Source: Apoda limacodes
Taxonomy: Eukaryota > Arthropoda > Insecta > Lepidoptera > Limacodidae
Assembly (NCBI GenBank): GCA_946406115.1
Contig: OX291561.1
Location: forward strand, 4,642,273-4,706,272
Length of the DNA stretch: 64,000 nucleotides
Reading direction: 5' to 3'
The notes under the pieces were generated by a model. It searched no databases, had not been told where the DNA came from, and was given only the letters and a program-made list of their open reading frames with translations. This document shows, piece by piece, positions 1-15,300 of the stretch (position 1 is the stretch's first letter; every line of letters begins with the position of its first letter). Made by a program: the position numbers and the translations under genes.

Positions 1-130
1 GTTATATTTTATTATTGTTGTGTTTGGTAAAAGCTCTTTTAACCTTGTATTTTCTTGAATTGATCTAACAATAAAATATCATCAATAAATAAAGTAAATG
101 CAAAAAGATTTAATTTTTTTTGAAATACAG

Positions 131-329
131 TGCCTCGCAATGTCGACAGCCTTCAGCTACTCATTATTGAATGTAGCACGATACGAAGCGACGGGAGATG
201 GCGCTAAATGGAAAGATTTATGGGACTTATCCAACAACAATGACTTGAGTCTAGGCATCACGGCCGTCATGATGATAGTTGATGGCCTTTTATATTTCGC
301 TATTGGCGCTACTCTTGATAAATTCTTTG
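131..329 (+). CDS. ABCA exon: end of transmembrane domain 1
   Basis: The exon follows a 3' splice site ending ATACAG and stops at GTAAGT in phase 1. It codes for a soluble stretch ([14 protein letters not shown]) and then a hydrophobic helix ([18 protein letters not shown]), which fits the last helix of TMD1 before NBD1. Positions 1-130 upstream are AT-rich intron with nothing recognisable. Confidence 0.85.
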
Positions 330-3300
330 GTAAGTTAATTTTAAAACCTATTTTATTATAATTTCCTGTGATGTGTTAAGGATGTGTGCGGTCCTTTGAA
401 AACTACTTAGTTACTTACTACTGTTTTTTCGCTTTACAAAATTGGATCGAAGTTTCCATTATTACGTTAGCTAAACAGAAGAACAGGAACAGAATTATTT
501 AAATGATCAAAATATAAACTTAACACATGAGAAGTGGTACTGATTTTTTTTATAAACGGGTTGCGAAATACTTGATTAAAAGCACAGCTATAATACAACA
601 GCGTATTTACAGTACGAACAACTTAATTATTTCTTTCATTTATGATTTGTCCTCCATTCCTTTTTGGTTATTGTAGATAAATTTGTGTTTTCTTGGGTTG
701 AGATATAAAACTTATGCACAGATGATTCTAAATACATAATATTATAATTTCGGTCCTGTTATTTTCGTATATTTATTTTCGTATATTTTTATTTCGTTTA
801 AATTCTCGTATGAGATTTTGTGTGTGATAAATAGTTTATAATGTGCAACTTAAATTAACAATAACAATCCTAAGAAACAGGAATCGTTGATTATATAATT
901 TGCTTATGTTTTTAACAATAATATTGATTTATGAATAATTTTAATTAAATGAATAGGTTTGAAAACTTTGAAAAGCAACATAACATACTGCAAGACACTG
1001 GGAGAGAAAGCCGGAGTGAGTATAGTTAACGTCACGAAGATCTACGGTGAACGGTCTCGAAGACCAAAGGTGGCTTTGGACAATATTTCCATTGAACTTC
1101 ACAAGGGTCAGATTACTACGCTCCTGGGACACAATGGCGCTGGAAAGACAACACTTATGTAAGTAGTTTATCTTCAATTAAATTATTTAGATATTATTTT
1201 TTTCTGTTTCCTGACATTCAATCAATTTCATATTTTTTATGATATTATTTTCATATGTTCGTATTAAAATTATGGTTTTCTTGTAAATTCCATGTACCTA
1301 AGTAGAAAAATACCTAGCTATCTGAAAAAAAAATTATATTTATTCTAAGAATGGAAAATTATTAGATAACTTAGTGGAAATATAAGTTAATAGACATCTT
1401 AATACTAGTTTTTTAAATTCTACAAATTTTTAACTAACTTTATTTTTTATTTCACCAGTAAGATAGTAACAGGAATGTTAAAACCTACAAAAGGGCATAT
1501 AATAGTCCGGTCTGACCAGGACACCATGACTCGTCTGGGAGTGTGTCCCCAGAAAGACGTACTATATGAGTACATGACCGCAAAAGAACACATAACTATG
1601 TACGCGCAGCTAAAGAGTGGACTGCCATTCGATCAAGTTCAGAATGAGGTTAAAAAGTGAGTTTATTAGAAAACAACATTCTTGCTTTTACTTATTTGGT
1701 ACATATAACCCGATATAGTATGTTAATCAAAATAAAACTATTGGTTCTAATAAATAATCCACCGGAATGAGACATAAAATCACCAAAATACGCTACAATA
1801 AAATGAAACATATTTTGAATTGTATAGGTAGGCTAGCAGCATGTGAAAAATGTTCAAGTACATCTGATTTGAGAGCTAATTTCAGATATTTTATTTCTTT
1901 TGAATTCAGTAACACGTTTTTTTTCTGATTCCGGTGGACTAAAATGTTAAATAGACGCATTTAGAACTTACAGGTCTTCAATCTTTAGAGTCTAAAGTTT
2001 TTTCACAAAAAAGATAAAATTTGGAACCTAAAAAATTTGAAACTCTAATATTCAGAAAGGAAAAAGAAATACTTATGAATAATTTTATACTGTGTCTACA
2101 GCATGCTACGGATATTGTCTCTGGCAAATCTCTCAGAGGAGCCAGTATGCAAGCTTTCTGGTGGTACCAGACGACGACTTTGCGTTGCTCTAGCTTTTGT
2201 AGGTGAACCACATCTCGTCTCACTCGATGAACCGACTGCTGGTGTCGATCCAGCTGCAAGAAGGTAATATTCAAAACCTACCTTAATTTCAAAATAGTCA
2301 AAATCAATAAGTCATGCCCCTTTTCATCTTTATTTTAACTTTACAACAAGCGTTTCATCTTTATTTTAACTTTACAACAAGCGTTTCAGAAAACTGCAAA
2401 TTTTAAAACCTTTTTTCAATTTATTACCGGACATTTAGCGTAGTGTCGACACGTTTATCCTGTTCATGGCCCAAATTGTAAATGGGTTGAAGCTGCTTAT
2501 ATTTTAATAATAATATTCTTTTATTTAGCTACCTCTGCATTATATCTTTTTTTCAGGGATATTTGGTCTTTAATAATGAAACTTAAAGAAGACAGAACGG
2601 TGTTGCTTACCACCCATCACTTAGATGAAGCAGAACTATTAAGTGATCAAATTGTTATTATGCATAAGGTAAACCGCCTATTTTTTAATGTGAACTATAT
2701 TTTTTTAGAAATATCTATATTTTGAGATAAAAAAGCAGTAAAAATACTAAGCATCTCATTCAAAATATTAAACAAGTCAACAAAAAAAAAAACTTTTTTA
2801 TTGTGTTTGTTATTTAATGTCTATTGTCTGATATTTTACATTGAAAAATAACCAAAAAAGTTTGCTTTAGTAACTATACGATGATGAATAAAATACACGA
2901 TTTTTGCCAAATGCTTAGAAGTTACCATTCTTAATCTTTATGAGATAAAAATATTATTGCCATTATAAATTAGAAGAAATCAAAATCGGGTACACATAAT
3001 TCAGGCATCAAATTCGTGTTGACTTGTGTTATCTACTGTAAAGAGAAAGACAAAAAATTTACATTATCTTATAATATATATAATATAATTATAATTGTAG
3101 GACCGTAAGCTTGTTTGCCAATTTAGTGGTATAAAAAAAAAAAAAAAAAATTTAACGCAAATTATTATATTATTTGTGTAACGAGCTTATGTTTAATAAA
3201 ATAAAATAGATAATAAAATTAGCTGTAAATTTATTTACAGGGACAAATTCACACTACCGGTTCACCTATCGATATCAAACGAAGCTTAGGAAATGGTTAT

Positions 3301-6300
3301 AAACTAACAGTTATGTATCCGAGGAACGGATACAATACTTTTGAGGAACCCTTACACGATGAGGAGGATGTTTCTATCGAGGAGAGGGCGAAACAGTTAT
3401 TAGAAATTGTGAGGGACGTCATCAAAAACGCACAAGTTGTTGATGTAAACGGATTTGATGTGGAGATTGTGTTGCCACTTTACGACGTCAATGGATTGAA
3501 CAGCAAGTGAGTAACATAAAGCTTTTTTTAATTATTGCAACATTACTTATACATTTTCACAATCAGACAGAACAGAAATCAATTAAAGCTATACCGAGTG
3601 AATTTGTAAACAGTTGACTTAATATAAAGGTGTAAGATTTAGTATCACTATAATAGTACATTAATTGTAAAGCTTCAAATATTCAGTACAAGACAAACAT
3701 TTATGTGATAAACATTTACGTTTGTCTCGAGTCTGGGTGTCTAATCTGTTATGTATTATACAAGCTTTTCGTAGTTTGGGACCAGATGTCGCTGTGTGTA
3801 ATGTCCAGAAATATTTATTATAGATTTATTAATTTTTTGTTCTTATTGGTGAATTTAAAAATAAATTAAGTCAATAAATATAAAAATAAATTCTAAGGAC
3901 AGCTTTTATACCTTCTATTTCAATTGGATGTCTGTTTTCAATTTCATCTACGTAATATCAAATATATCAAATAGTTTTTTTTGTAGTTTCCATCAGCTAT
4001 GTAGTACACTGGAAGAGCGTCAGACAGAGCTGGGATACAAGACATTCAGCATGGACTGCAGCAGTCTGGAGCAGGTGTTTGCCAACATCTGTCAACAAGC
4101 GGACGGGCTGACGGAATACGGAACCGTGTCCTCTAACTGCTCTACATGTAAGGCGTTTTACTAATTTTTAGTACGTACGTGCAAAGATTGAGTAGAATTA
4201 TATAGATTCATAAGTTACTTCATTAAATGTAGATATTCAAACTTATTCATATTTGTGAAAGTCTGTTCGTTTGTCGTTGCTTGGCGCCGCTGCTGAGCAA
4301 CCGATTGAGCTGGTTTTTGGCACAAAGATTGTTAAAGGGACGGGGAAGAACATAGACTACTTTTTGACCACGTGGACGACTTATAGCGACAGATATAGCT
4401 TGCTGTAGCACGCTTTGTTATTATAATCAAGGACTTGCCGTAGAAATCCCACGCCGATAACGTAATTTAGCGAGGGCTGAGCCGCGGTCAAAAGCTCCAT
4501 ATAAAAATAATTACTGTACGAGTAAATAAAAACAAATATTACAATACAATATATTACTGCCGCGGCCTGCTAATGCAGCGTAGCCGGGTGATCGTAAATA
4601 TGCAGGCCGAGGGGTAGCCGAGGCACGCATCATACAGTCCGGTTATGCTTAGTTGTGGCCAAGAAGCTTGTATAGTGCGTGTTAATTAAAACAATAACTT
4701 AATAACGTACATGTTTATTTAAAAAACAAATTATATTGACACTGTATTGATAATAATTAAAATAGTTTATGTAATTTTACCGCCAATTCGTTGTGTTCAA
4801 AAATCGATTTCTTTTTTTACTTTTTGTAATTAATTTAATGTTGGGGCCAGTCCGAAATTTAAATAAAACTTCATGAGCTTTATTTCTTTAGTTATTATTG
4901 TTCGGGCTTAAAAAATTTCGTTCCAATTTCAAATTACATATTCGACCACTGAAGCGGCCAGCTACGACATTGCGGGCCACTTTCTGATACTGTGCTGCAA
5001 GTACGATTTATCCCAAAGAAGCTTGTGCAAGATCTTGTAATATCCATTTATTACAGTGCAATTACCAAGTCGATCTTCCATAATTATAAAGAAACTAAAG
5101 AAATTTCAACTCGTCAGATTCCCCGTCGAAAAGCACGTCAAGTGCGAGCGTGAGGATGGACTGCACTCCGCTTGTGTCCAGCGACGGCCCTGTCAAGGGA
5201 ACTACACGCGAACAGTTCTGTGCTCTTCTACGCGCCAGATACCTACATTATATTCGGAACAGGTACTGTAATATGCAAACATTATGGCGGCTGGCCATAT
5301 ACTTTCATACCGAAATTCGGATCGAATCAGCTTTGGCAAAGTTATAATTACGTGTTGACGTTAATACCAAGCAATTCCCAACTCCCGAAATTATCAGATG
5401 TATTCTTCAAATACTGATTAAAATAAAAAAAAAAAAAATTTGTAAATAAATTCCTATAGCTACAGCTATATCTTACTATAGCAAAACTTCCTGATTATAA
5501 TCAAGTTGCCGTAAGGATCCTAGACCGATAACAGTATTTTGCACGGACGGAGTCGCTGGCAAAGCTAGTTTAAAACATTATTAGCCTTTGCCCGCGTGGA
5601 ATGATTGTCAGCGTTGGAATAATTTTGTTTTTTTCGAATTACATGAGATAGTATTCAGAAAATTTAAAAGCAAATTTTTTATGATATTGCTCATACGTTT
5701 TTTTACGTTCTAGATGGTTATTGTTCCTGCTCATAGTCCTACCATCTCTGTTCGTGACGGTAGCCATGGCGTTCTCCATGGTTCGACCCCCGGTCGACGC
5801 AGAAGTCCCGCTTCGACTACACCCCGACCTGTATGGCGACAGCACCGACTTTGTTGTGTAAGTTAAGGTTTAACAATATAAGTAATTTATTGAAATATTT
5901 CGCCTTTGAGGCGTTTGAGTTGAGTCAACAACAAAATATTATAAATAAATAAAAATAGTAATTATAATATATAACAATAGAAATTATAAACGTAGTCATT
6001 GAGATATTATTTATTACCTTTTGTCTAGTCATTAATTTAATTATTGGTGTGCAATAACATATATCGCACACCAAAGATCTAAATAGTATTCACGAAAATA
6101 ACTATATTATCTAATTATTCGTACATCGTCATCGCCACGGGCGGGCTGCGACAACTTTTAATTTTTTTTAAATATAAAAATACTATCCAGTATTTAATAT
6201 ACTTACATTACATTACTATTTTTATCTGTACCTTTTTTTTAACCTTACCTTAAAGCATTGAGTATAATTACATTACACCACTGTACTGTATTTCGTGTCC

Positions 6301-9300
6301 TTCCATTTAATTACCATACTATACCATGTCCTTTCTTCAACCTAAAAATACCATCTAGTATTTAGTATATTATGACTTTAATTACATTATCTTAACCCTT
6401 TCTTAAACCTTAAGATACCTTCTAGTATTTAGTATACTTACATTTAACTACTATACTTTATTTAGAATTCTTACATTTAATTACTTGTACCTGGGGACCG
6501 AGCTTTGCTCGTTTTTTTTAACAACGCCATCTATTGTCAAGTAGTCTTTGTGTTGCTTATCAACACCATCTATTGTCAAGTAGTATTTCTGTTGCTTATC
6601 AACGACATCTGTTGTCAAGTAATTTTAGCGTTCTTGTGACGGTAAAAATAATAGTATTACTACTAGCCAATGATGTCGGGAGAAGTCATATTTTTCAGAT
6701 TATCATTGCCTGAGAACACGGAGAAAACGACGTTTTCTAAAAATGAAACCTAGCTAGATCGATTTATTACCCCTGAACCCCCTTGCAAACTAAATTTCAT
6801 GAAAATCGTTGGAGCCGTTTCCGAGATTTAGATTATTATTATAAGAATTGCTCGTTTAAAGGTATTAGATACCTAGCCATGTTCTTTCTACAACCTGAAA
6901 TACCATCTAATGTTTAGTATAGGACTTTTATTATATTTTTAGCCTCATCCATGTCTTTTTTTAACCTTAAAATACCATCTAGTATTTAGTATACTTACAT
7001 TAAACTACTATACTGTAGTAAGTACACATAAATTTAATTACTATAATCAACCACATCCTTTCTTCAACCCAAAAATACTTAGTAGTTATTAGAGCACATT
7101 ATTTTATTTTATTGTTTTGTCTTCAGACCTAAGCCTTCGGTATATCCAGGAAGTAACAACTCGTCTTTCGCCCAAAACATTATGGATCTCTTGAAATTAG
7201 AGAAAGGAACTTACAGAAACTGGACGAACAAGGTAACCAACATTTTCATAAGTAAAACTTCTTTGTCTTTGTATAATTACTAGCTTTTGCCAGGGGCTTC
7301 GCACGCCCTAAATCGGCTTAGGATTCTTAAGGAAAAAAACCTACTCACACTTGACGTTCTCTCTCTCTCTCTCGCTATCTCTCTTTCTTCTTCTCTCTCA
7401 AAAATAATAAATAATTAACTACTAAAAATTAATTCACTAATGGATTAAACTTGCGATCTTGGTGCTCCATACAAACTTTGAACCCCCGTTTAGGGGGTGA
7501 GTTTTGGAAATTCCTTTCTTAGCGCACGCCTACATCATAAAAGCTATATGTGTGCTATATTTCAACTCGATCCGTCCAGCGGTTGGAGCTGTGCGTTGAA
7601 AGGTCAGTCAGTCAGTCGGTCAGTAATACATATGCTCATGTTTGACAATTTTTCATTGGTGCTCCGCTTCTGTTAGTCTTAGCCTGATGATATATAGTCT
7701 ATAGTTTTCCTTGTTAATAAACACCTAAAAAGCGCATAACCATTTTAAGAGAATACGATTCGGATCGCCTCTACGCGTGCTTCATACAAACGAATTTCTC
7801 ACTTATTTTTGACACTTGCTGATCAAACACTACGAAATTTTGAAGACATGTTCTAGTAATAAATTTCTAGGTCTGCAGTGTGCCAGTTTTCTATCAAATT
7901 TCATAGTTCAAAAGTTATACAGGATTCTAGTTTTTGATACAAATGGTTTAAAAATATTTGTAGTTAATAAAACGTTTTATAGATTTTGGAAAAACCAAAG
8001 ACATAGGTATTCGGCTTGGGATTATGACTAAGAAATTTCACAGTGATTGATCACTAAATGTCAAAAACAAATGAGAAATTCGTTTGTATGCAGCCCTCTG
8101 CAAGACGCCGCGAATTGTATCCTCTTAATCTTAGATACCTTCAAATGAGGTACTAATATAGTACGGTGACTTTCGAGACATTCCAATTTAAAAAATAATT
8201 TTTTATGTTTTTTATTGAAACCTTTTTTGAATAAAATTGGATTGAGTTTTCAAACTTGTGTCAAAATAAAATGTAATTTAAATCAAAAGCACTAAGGAGT
8301 ATTGATATCAACTTCGAAGCAAATCACCGCCAAAATAACTTTCTACCGCTTTTTAACCCCGTTAGGGAATGAATTTTAATAAAATACGAAACACGTCTTC
8401 CATCAATTCTGTTAAAAAAGGGTTATGCAAAATTTGAAGTAGATTGGACCAAGGAATCACGTTGTCCCATACAAACTTTGCCCCCTTTTACACCCCCTTA
8501 GGGGTAGAATTCTGGAAAATCCTTTCTTATCGGATGCCTACGTCATACAAAGGACACACCCTCCAAGTTTCAGGTCTCTTCGATCAGCGGTTTAGTCTAT
8601 GCATTGATCCATCAGTCATTCAGGACAAATCATTTTATGTGTATAGATATAATATCGAAATATCGACATCAACTGAAATGCCTTATGACACCGCACATTT
8701 GTATGGAATTGTATGTTTAGAAATATATAAATCTGTGTGTATTTATGTATATAATAAACTCTTATGCAAATGTTAATATGCAAACATTTTAATTAGTTTG
8801 TTCCAATCACTTTTACCTAAACTTTTGTGGGTTGACTGACAGAAAGTACTACAAGCATAAGGTCCGCAGTTTGTACACATTTCTTTAAGTTTAAAAACAA
8901 TAACAATTTAAGTAAAAGTAACAGATGTAAAAGTTATTCTATACTTTTAACGTTAATTTCCAAAATTTTAATACAATATGACATACTAATCTTTAATCAA
9001 TTTCTTAAATTGCAGGAATCCTTTACATGTAAATGTACGAATACAACGCAAGTATGTGATCATAACGATACGCACTTTGAAGACTTCCCAGAAACGATGG
9101 CTCTCCCAGATGTCGACACTTTAAATCACTGGCTGCTGAGTACGAACGAAGCATATATCGAGAAAAGGTAAGTAAAACACATATGTTGGTCCTTCGAGCC
9201 GCATTCTTAAATACCGGCAAGTCATTTTCAACCATTGTCAATGAATCAAACTATATAACAACATCTATTCAATTACTTAAGATATTTCTTCACTTATATA

Positions 9301-12300
9301 ATATGCTATTCTTATGTGAATTACCAAATACAGTGCACAATATTCAAGGCGGTCCTGGCGTACAATACCACATGTTTTGTGTTAAAAATGCTGTCATAAT
9401 AGGGCCGTTGTAATTCCAACACTTTTTAAGAGATTCATTTTGTTATGTTGTATTATTTAAAAATTAAAATAGACTAATCTAATTCATTAAGACATAGATT
9501 TATAATGTCATTTTCACAGATACGGCGGTTATACATCTTCGATTAAAAACAATATGACCAACCTTGTGGCATGGTACAACAACAAGGGATACCACGCGAT
9601 GCCTTCATACGTGAACGCACTTCACAATGCCATTTTGCAGACTGCAGCCGGAAACAGCGCTGCCAACATTACTACCTACACACATCCGCTGAAGATATCC
9701 AAAGAACAGATTAGCAGATCCACTCTGTAAGTAATAAAAGCTATGGAGCTCGTAAAATGCAGTTTTGTTAAGAATATTAGATTTTGCTTTAAAATAATAA
9801 TAAATGGATATATTGTGTAAATCTTTAAGCTTCTGTTAATTGACCATTTAATATATTTTTGCTGATTTTATCAGTAAATGGAGCAACCACGGTCATACAG
9901 CCTTTTCTCAAAAGTAATTTCATACACATTTAAGCTCCTTGCATCACTAAACATAAAGCATATGTTATTAATGTTATTATTGATATCAAATATCAAAGTT
10001 TACCACCACATATATCTTAAGAAAAAAATACAACTATTCAGAACAAGCAAAACCCTCTGCACTTAACGAGGACTATCTTAGGAATAGATGATATTTTATC
10101 ATCTTACTTAAGAAAATGACCTGCCTGCTGAACCGATGAACGTGGATTCGATCCCCGCACAGCACAAACATTTATATTGTAAATATTTTTGATAGTCTAG
10201 GCGTTTTTTATTTTTACAAGTTAATTCAATTGAGTAATAGAAACCTAACTATTGTGTTTAGGTTGCAATATGTGGCAGACGCGGGTATATCCTGTGTGTT
10301 ACAATTGGCCTACTGTCTGGTGACCGCGGGGGCGGCCGTCTACTTGGTACGGACGCGCCGCTCGCAGGAGAAGCGGCTGCAGTTGTTATGTGGAGTCAGT
10401 CCAGCTCTCTACTGGTTCACTTCGCTCGTATGGGATATGATTGTAAGTGTAATCAGATACGTAAGCTATGTGCGATTCTAGAAGTTTCTTATAAAATCAA
10501 TATCTATAATAGATGTTTAAATTATTCACAAGTCGTACAAAAACGTTAGTTTAATTAATTTCCAAAGATATTCTTAAATTGCTATATTTATTAATTGTAG
10601 ATACATATAAAGGTTGTACATATCAACTTGTATGAATGTCTATAGTGATGAAAATATTCTAGATAATGGCGATATACATTAAGAAACCGTTTATTTTTAG
10701 TTAATAGTGGTTACACAAAGAAACAAATGTATACTAGATGATGGCTATAAACATTAAGAAACCGTTTAATTTCAGTCAATAGTATTAAACAAAGAAACAT
10801 TTGTATTCTATAAAATGGCAATAAACGTTAAGAAGACGTTTAATTTCAGTTAATAGTGGTTACACAAAGAAACAAATGTATTCTAGATAATGGCGATAAA
10901 CATTATTAATTTAAGTTAATAGTGATACAAAAAAAAATTATCCTAGATGATGGCGATAAACATTAAGAAACCGTTTAATTTTAGTTAATAGTGATTACAC
11001 AAAGAAACAAATTTATTCTGGAGAATGGCGGTAAACATAAAGAAACCGTTTAATTTCTTTTAATAGTAGCTACATAAAAAAACAATTGTATGCTAAAAAA
11101 TAAAATAAACATTAAGAAACCGTTTAATTTTTAGTTAATAGTGGTAACATTAAGAAACAATTATTTTTTAGATAATAGCGATGAACATTAAAACACCGTT
11201 TAATTTCAGTTTATAGTAATTACACAAAGAAACAATTGTATTCTAGATAATGGCGATAAACATTAAGAAACCGTTTAATTTCAGTTAATAGTGATAACAC
11301 AAAGAAACAAATGTATTGTAGATAATAGCAATAAACATTAAGAAACCGTTTAATTTCAGTTAATTGTATTCTAGATAATAGAAATAAACATTAAGAAACC
11401 TTTTAATTTTAGTTAATAGTGGGTACATGAAGAAACAATAGTACTCTTGATAATGGCGACAAATATTAAGAAACCGTTTATTTTCAGTTAATTGTAGTAA
11501 CATAAAGAAACAATTGTATTCTAGATACCTAATGACGATAAATAACATACACCGTTTTTTTTTTTCAGTTAAGAGTGGTTGCATTAAAAAACAATTGTAT
11601 TAAAATAATGGCAATAAACATTAAAACCCGTTTAATTTATGTTAATAGTGATGACATAAACAAAACAATAGTATTCTAAATAATGTCGATAAACATTAAG
11701 AAACGGTTTATATTCAGTAAATAGTGGTTACCAAAAAAAAACAATTGTATTCAAGATAATAGCAATAAAAATTAAGAAATCGTTTAATTTCAGTTAATTG
11801 TATTCTAGATAATAGCATTAAACTTTAAGAAACCGTTTAATTTCAGTTAATTGTATTCTAGATAATAGCATTAAACATTAAGAAGCCGGTTAATTTCAGG
11901 TAATAGTGGTTACATAAAGAAACAATTGTATTCTAAATAATGGCAAAATCCTTTTAATTTCAGATAATAGTTATAAACATGATGATCACGGTGTGCGTCC
12001 TCGAGGCGTTCGGGTTCCCGGTGTTTGTGGAGCGCAACAATCTGGCTTCCATCTGCATTCTCATTTTACTTTTCGGGTAAGTGTAACAAGTTGATATTTG
12101 TTAAACATATCTACGTGCTATTTATAACAAATATTTGTGTAAACATATCTATGGTCAATATACAATGGCTCCATTATGCTACAGAATAAATCAGTAAGCA
12201 CATCCTACACTGAGCGATTTAAACCTTTCCTCAGCACGCATACGTCGCGTACATCTGAGTTGGAGGAAATTACAAAGGCTGATGGTTTTGCTTTTGAAAT

Positions 12301-15300
12301 ACCTTGAACTCGGATGTACGCGGCGTGATTCGTGCGGGGAAAGCGTTTTAAAGCGCTTAGTTCAGATTGAATATATATTATGAGACTACGCATGAAAACC
12401 TACACCGTGTGTAATAACCAACTTAGCTCACTTGTATAATAATGTTCTATTAATTTCAAATATCTACTAAGATTTAAAGGGCATCTTCCTATACATAGAC
12501 TTTTGTATTTTTAGGGTTCCTTACCTTTAAAGAAAAAACGGAACCCTTATAGGATCACTTTGTTGACCGTCCGTCTGTCAAGACCGTTTTTCTCAGGAAC
12601 GCCAACAGTTTTCCAACGGCACCCACAATATAGTTTATCTTTTCGTTAGAGCAATGTTCGGTATTTTCATTAGTTACCAAATCCATTACAAGTTTGTACG
12701 GAACTCTTAATGCGCGAGTTCGACTCGCATCTGACCGGTTTTGGTTTTGACTGTACCAAAATTTTCGAAATTACTGTTTTTACCTACTTTTGTTGCAAAA
12801 CTAGTATAATTTGTCATGGGCATAGGTATTTTTGGGGCTAGAGTAGGCACCACCCTAGGGTGCAATCTGGTTCATATGACATCAATGAAGTAGACTGATA
12901 AATTCTTTAAAGTGACATGTTTTTTGCACTTTATCATTTACATTTACACATATCTACAACTTGCCATGCAAATAGTAAATCAATGTTTCAAATACTTCAA
13001 ATCTTTATAGAATTAAGAAAAACACGATAAATATACATACATAAAAATAATAATTCTTCGTTTGAGACTGCCTGAAGGTTGGAATCTTCGAAATAAACAT
13101 CATATGTCCCTAATAGTGTGTCTATGAAGTTCGTATCGAGCGTATTTTCGGAGCAAGAATGTATTTTAGCCAGCTGGAATTGTACCTTGATGGCTCGATT
13201 AATAGAGCGCTAAGGCTAAATCTTTGGGTTGTAGGTCTAAGTCCTGGCTGAAGGTTAATTTTTTATTGCATTTTGCAATTCATTCTTTATTTATATTTAT
13301 GATGTACTTTACTATTTATGTGACTCAGTGTTAATGTTGACTATTTCACTGTACATCATACAGGTACGCCTGCGGGAGCCTTGTCCATTTATCAGAAAAG
13401 CTGTTCACGGAAGCGAGTATGGCCAACATGGTCTTGTTTTGCACCAACGTATTCATCGGTTTCATAGGAATTGCGTCACTGCTCATTCTTGACATCATAT
13501 CAGATTCTGATGTGAGTTTTACTCGAATACTTAATTACCTAATATTTTAAATTATTGTGGAGTATTCAATCTGTGGGTTAATGGTGAATAAATGTCTAAT
13601 ATTGACCAGAAAGTTTAATGTATTCGTAGCGTTTGCCAGCGGCTCTACCTGGTATTCCTACAGCAAACCCTTGATTATGGTTAAGATGATTGCTGCAATA
13701 GTAGTCTATCTACCTGGAATTTGGTTAAAATATTCCTGTTTTTTTGTTGGTTAAAATTTCCGGGATAGAAAGGTTAATGTCCTTCTTCGTCTCTTCAACT
13801 ATTTCTGTGCCAAATTTCCACTCGATTGGAAACTCCGTTGTGACGTGAAGTAAGGACAAACAAACAAACTCACTTTTGACACTCATTTTTGCATTCATAA
13901 ACAAACTCAAACTAATTTTCGTATTCATAAACACATTAAAAAAAACTAACTTTCGCATATAGCTCACTTTTGACACTAATTTTCGCATTCATAAACACAC
14001 TCAAACAAACACAATTTCGCATATAACTCACTTTTGACACTCATTCTCGCATTCATAAACACACTCAAACAAACTCACTTTCGCATATAGCTCACTTTTA
14101 ACACTCATTTTCGCCTTTATAAACACACTCAAACAAACACACTTTCGCATATAACTCACTTTTAACAAACATTTTCGCATTCATAAACACATTCAAACAA
14201 ACTCACTTTCGCATATAACTTACTTTAGACACTCATTTTTCGCATTCATAAACACATTCATCAAATTTACTTTTGACACTCATTCTCGCATTCATAAACA
14301 CACTCAAACAAACACACTTTCACACATAATTCACTTTTGACACTCATTCTCGCATTCGTAAACACACTCAAACAAACTTATCTCACTTTTGACACTCATT
14401 CTTGCATTCATAAATACATTCAAACAAACTCACTTTCGCATTTATAATATTAGTTTGGATATGGATTAGTAACTCTTTTTTTATGGCATTAAACATATCA
14501 CAGCCTAAACATTTATTAAATTTGTACACTCGACCATCAAATTCGTCTAGATTGGAGGTGCGGTGCGCAGCTAGACAACTACTAAAAGACTAGACAGAAT
14601 GCTCGTGACTAGACTATATATTCACATATGGCCATTTGGGAAATGTCCAGCCAGTACCATTAATGTGTAGACGTTGTCAGAATTTTCTTCAAAATCAAAC
14701 GCAATGAACGACTGTATAAATTAAATAAACGTTTAAGCTGTGAGAGTAGTTTGCTTGGGTAAACATTTACATTTAATTTACATTTAAGCTAAACATTTAT
14801 TAAAATATTTAATAGATAAAATATAAAGAATTAGCTGAAATAGAATCATAGCTACTTTCGCATTGCAAATTCATTAGTGATTTAAGTTTTTAAGTGTTTT
14901 AATATACAGCCCCCTTTTATATACAGGAGACGGACCACGCTCGTTCGGTTCTTCATAATATCTTTTTAGTGCTCCCGCAATTTGCTTTTGCTGACGCCCT
15001 ACTGGAAATCGCTAAGAACACAGTTCAAGCACAGGTACAAAATATTAATTTGCTCTTTTGACTCAAACAAATAAATAATCAACTCTAAAATAATAAATAT
15101 TTTTGGATATTATACACAGCGCCGCCTGGCCCCTAAGTAAACAAAGTTTGTGTTATGGATACCAGACAACGGATACAAAAACATATGTTTTTTTTTTTTT
15201 GTAAATACATACATAAGTACACCCAGACTTAAGGCAAACATATGTTTATCAGTTTGTGCATGTTTGTCCAGTGCAGAGTCGAACCCACACCGTCTACACA

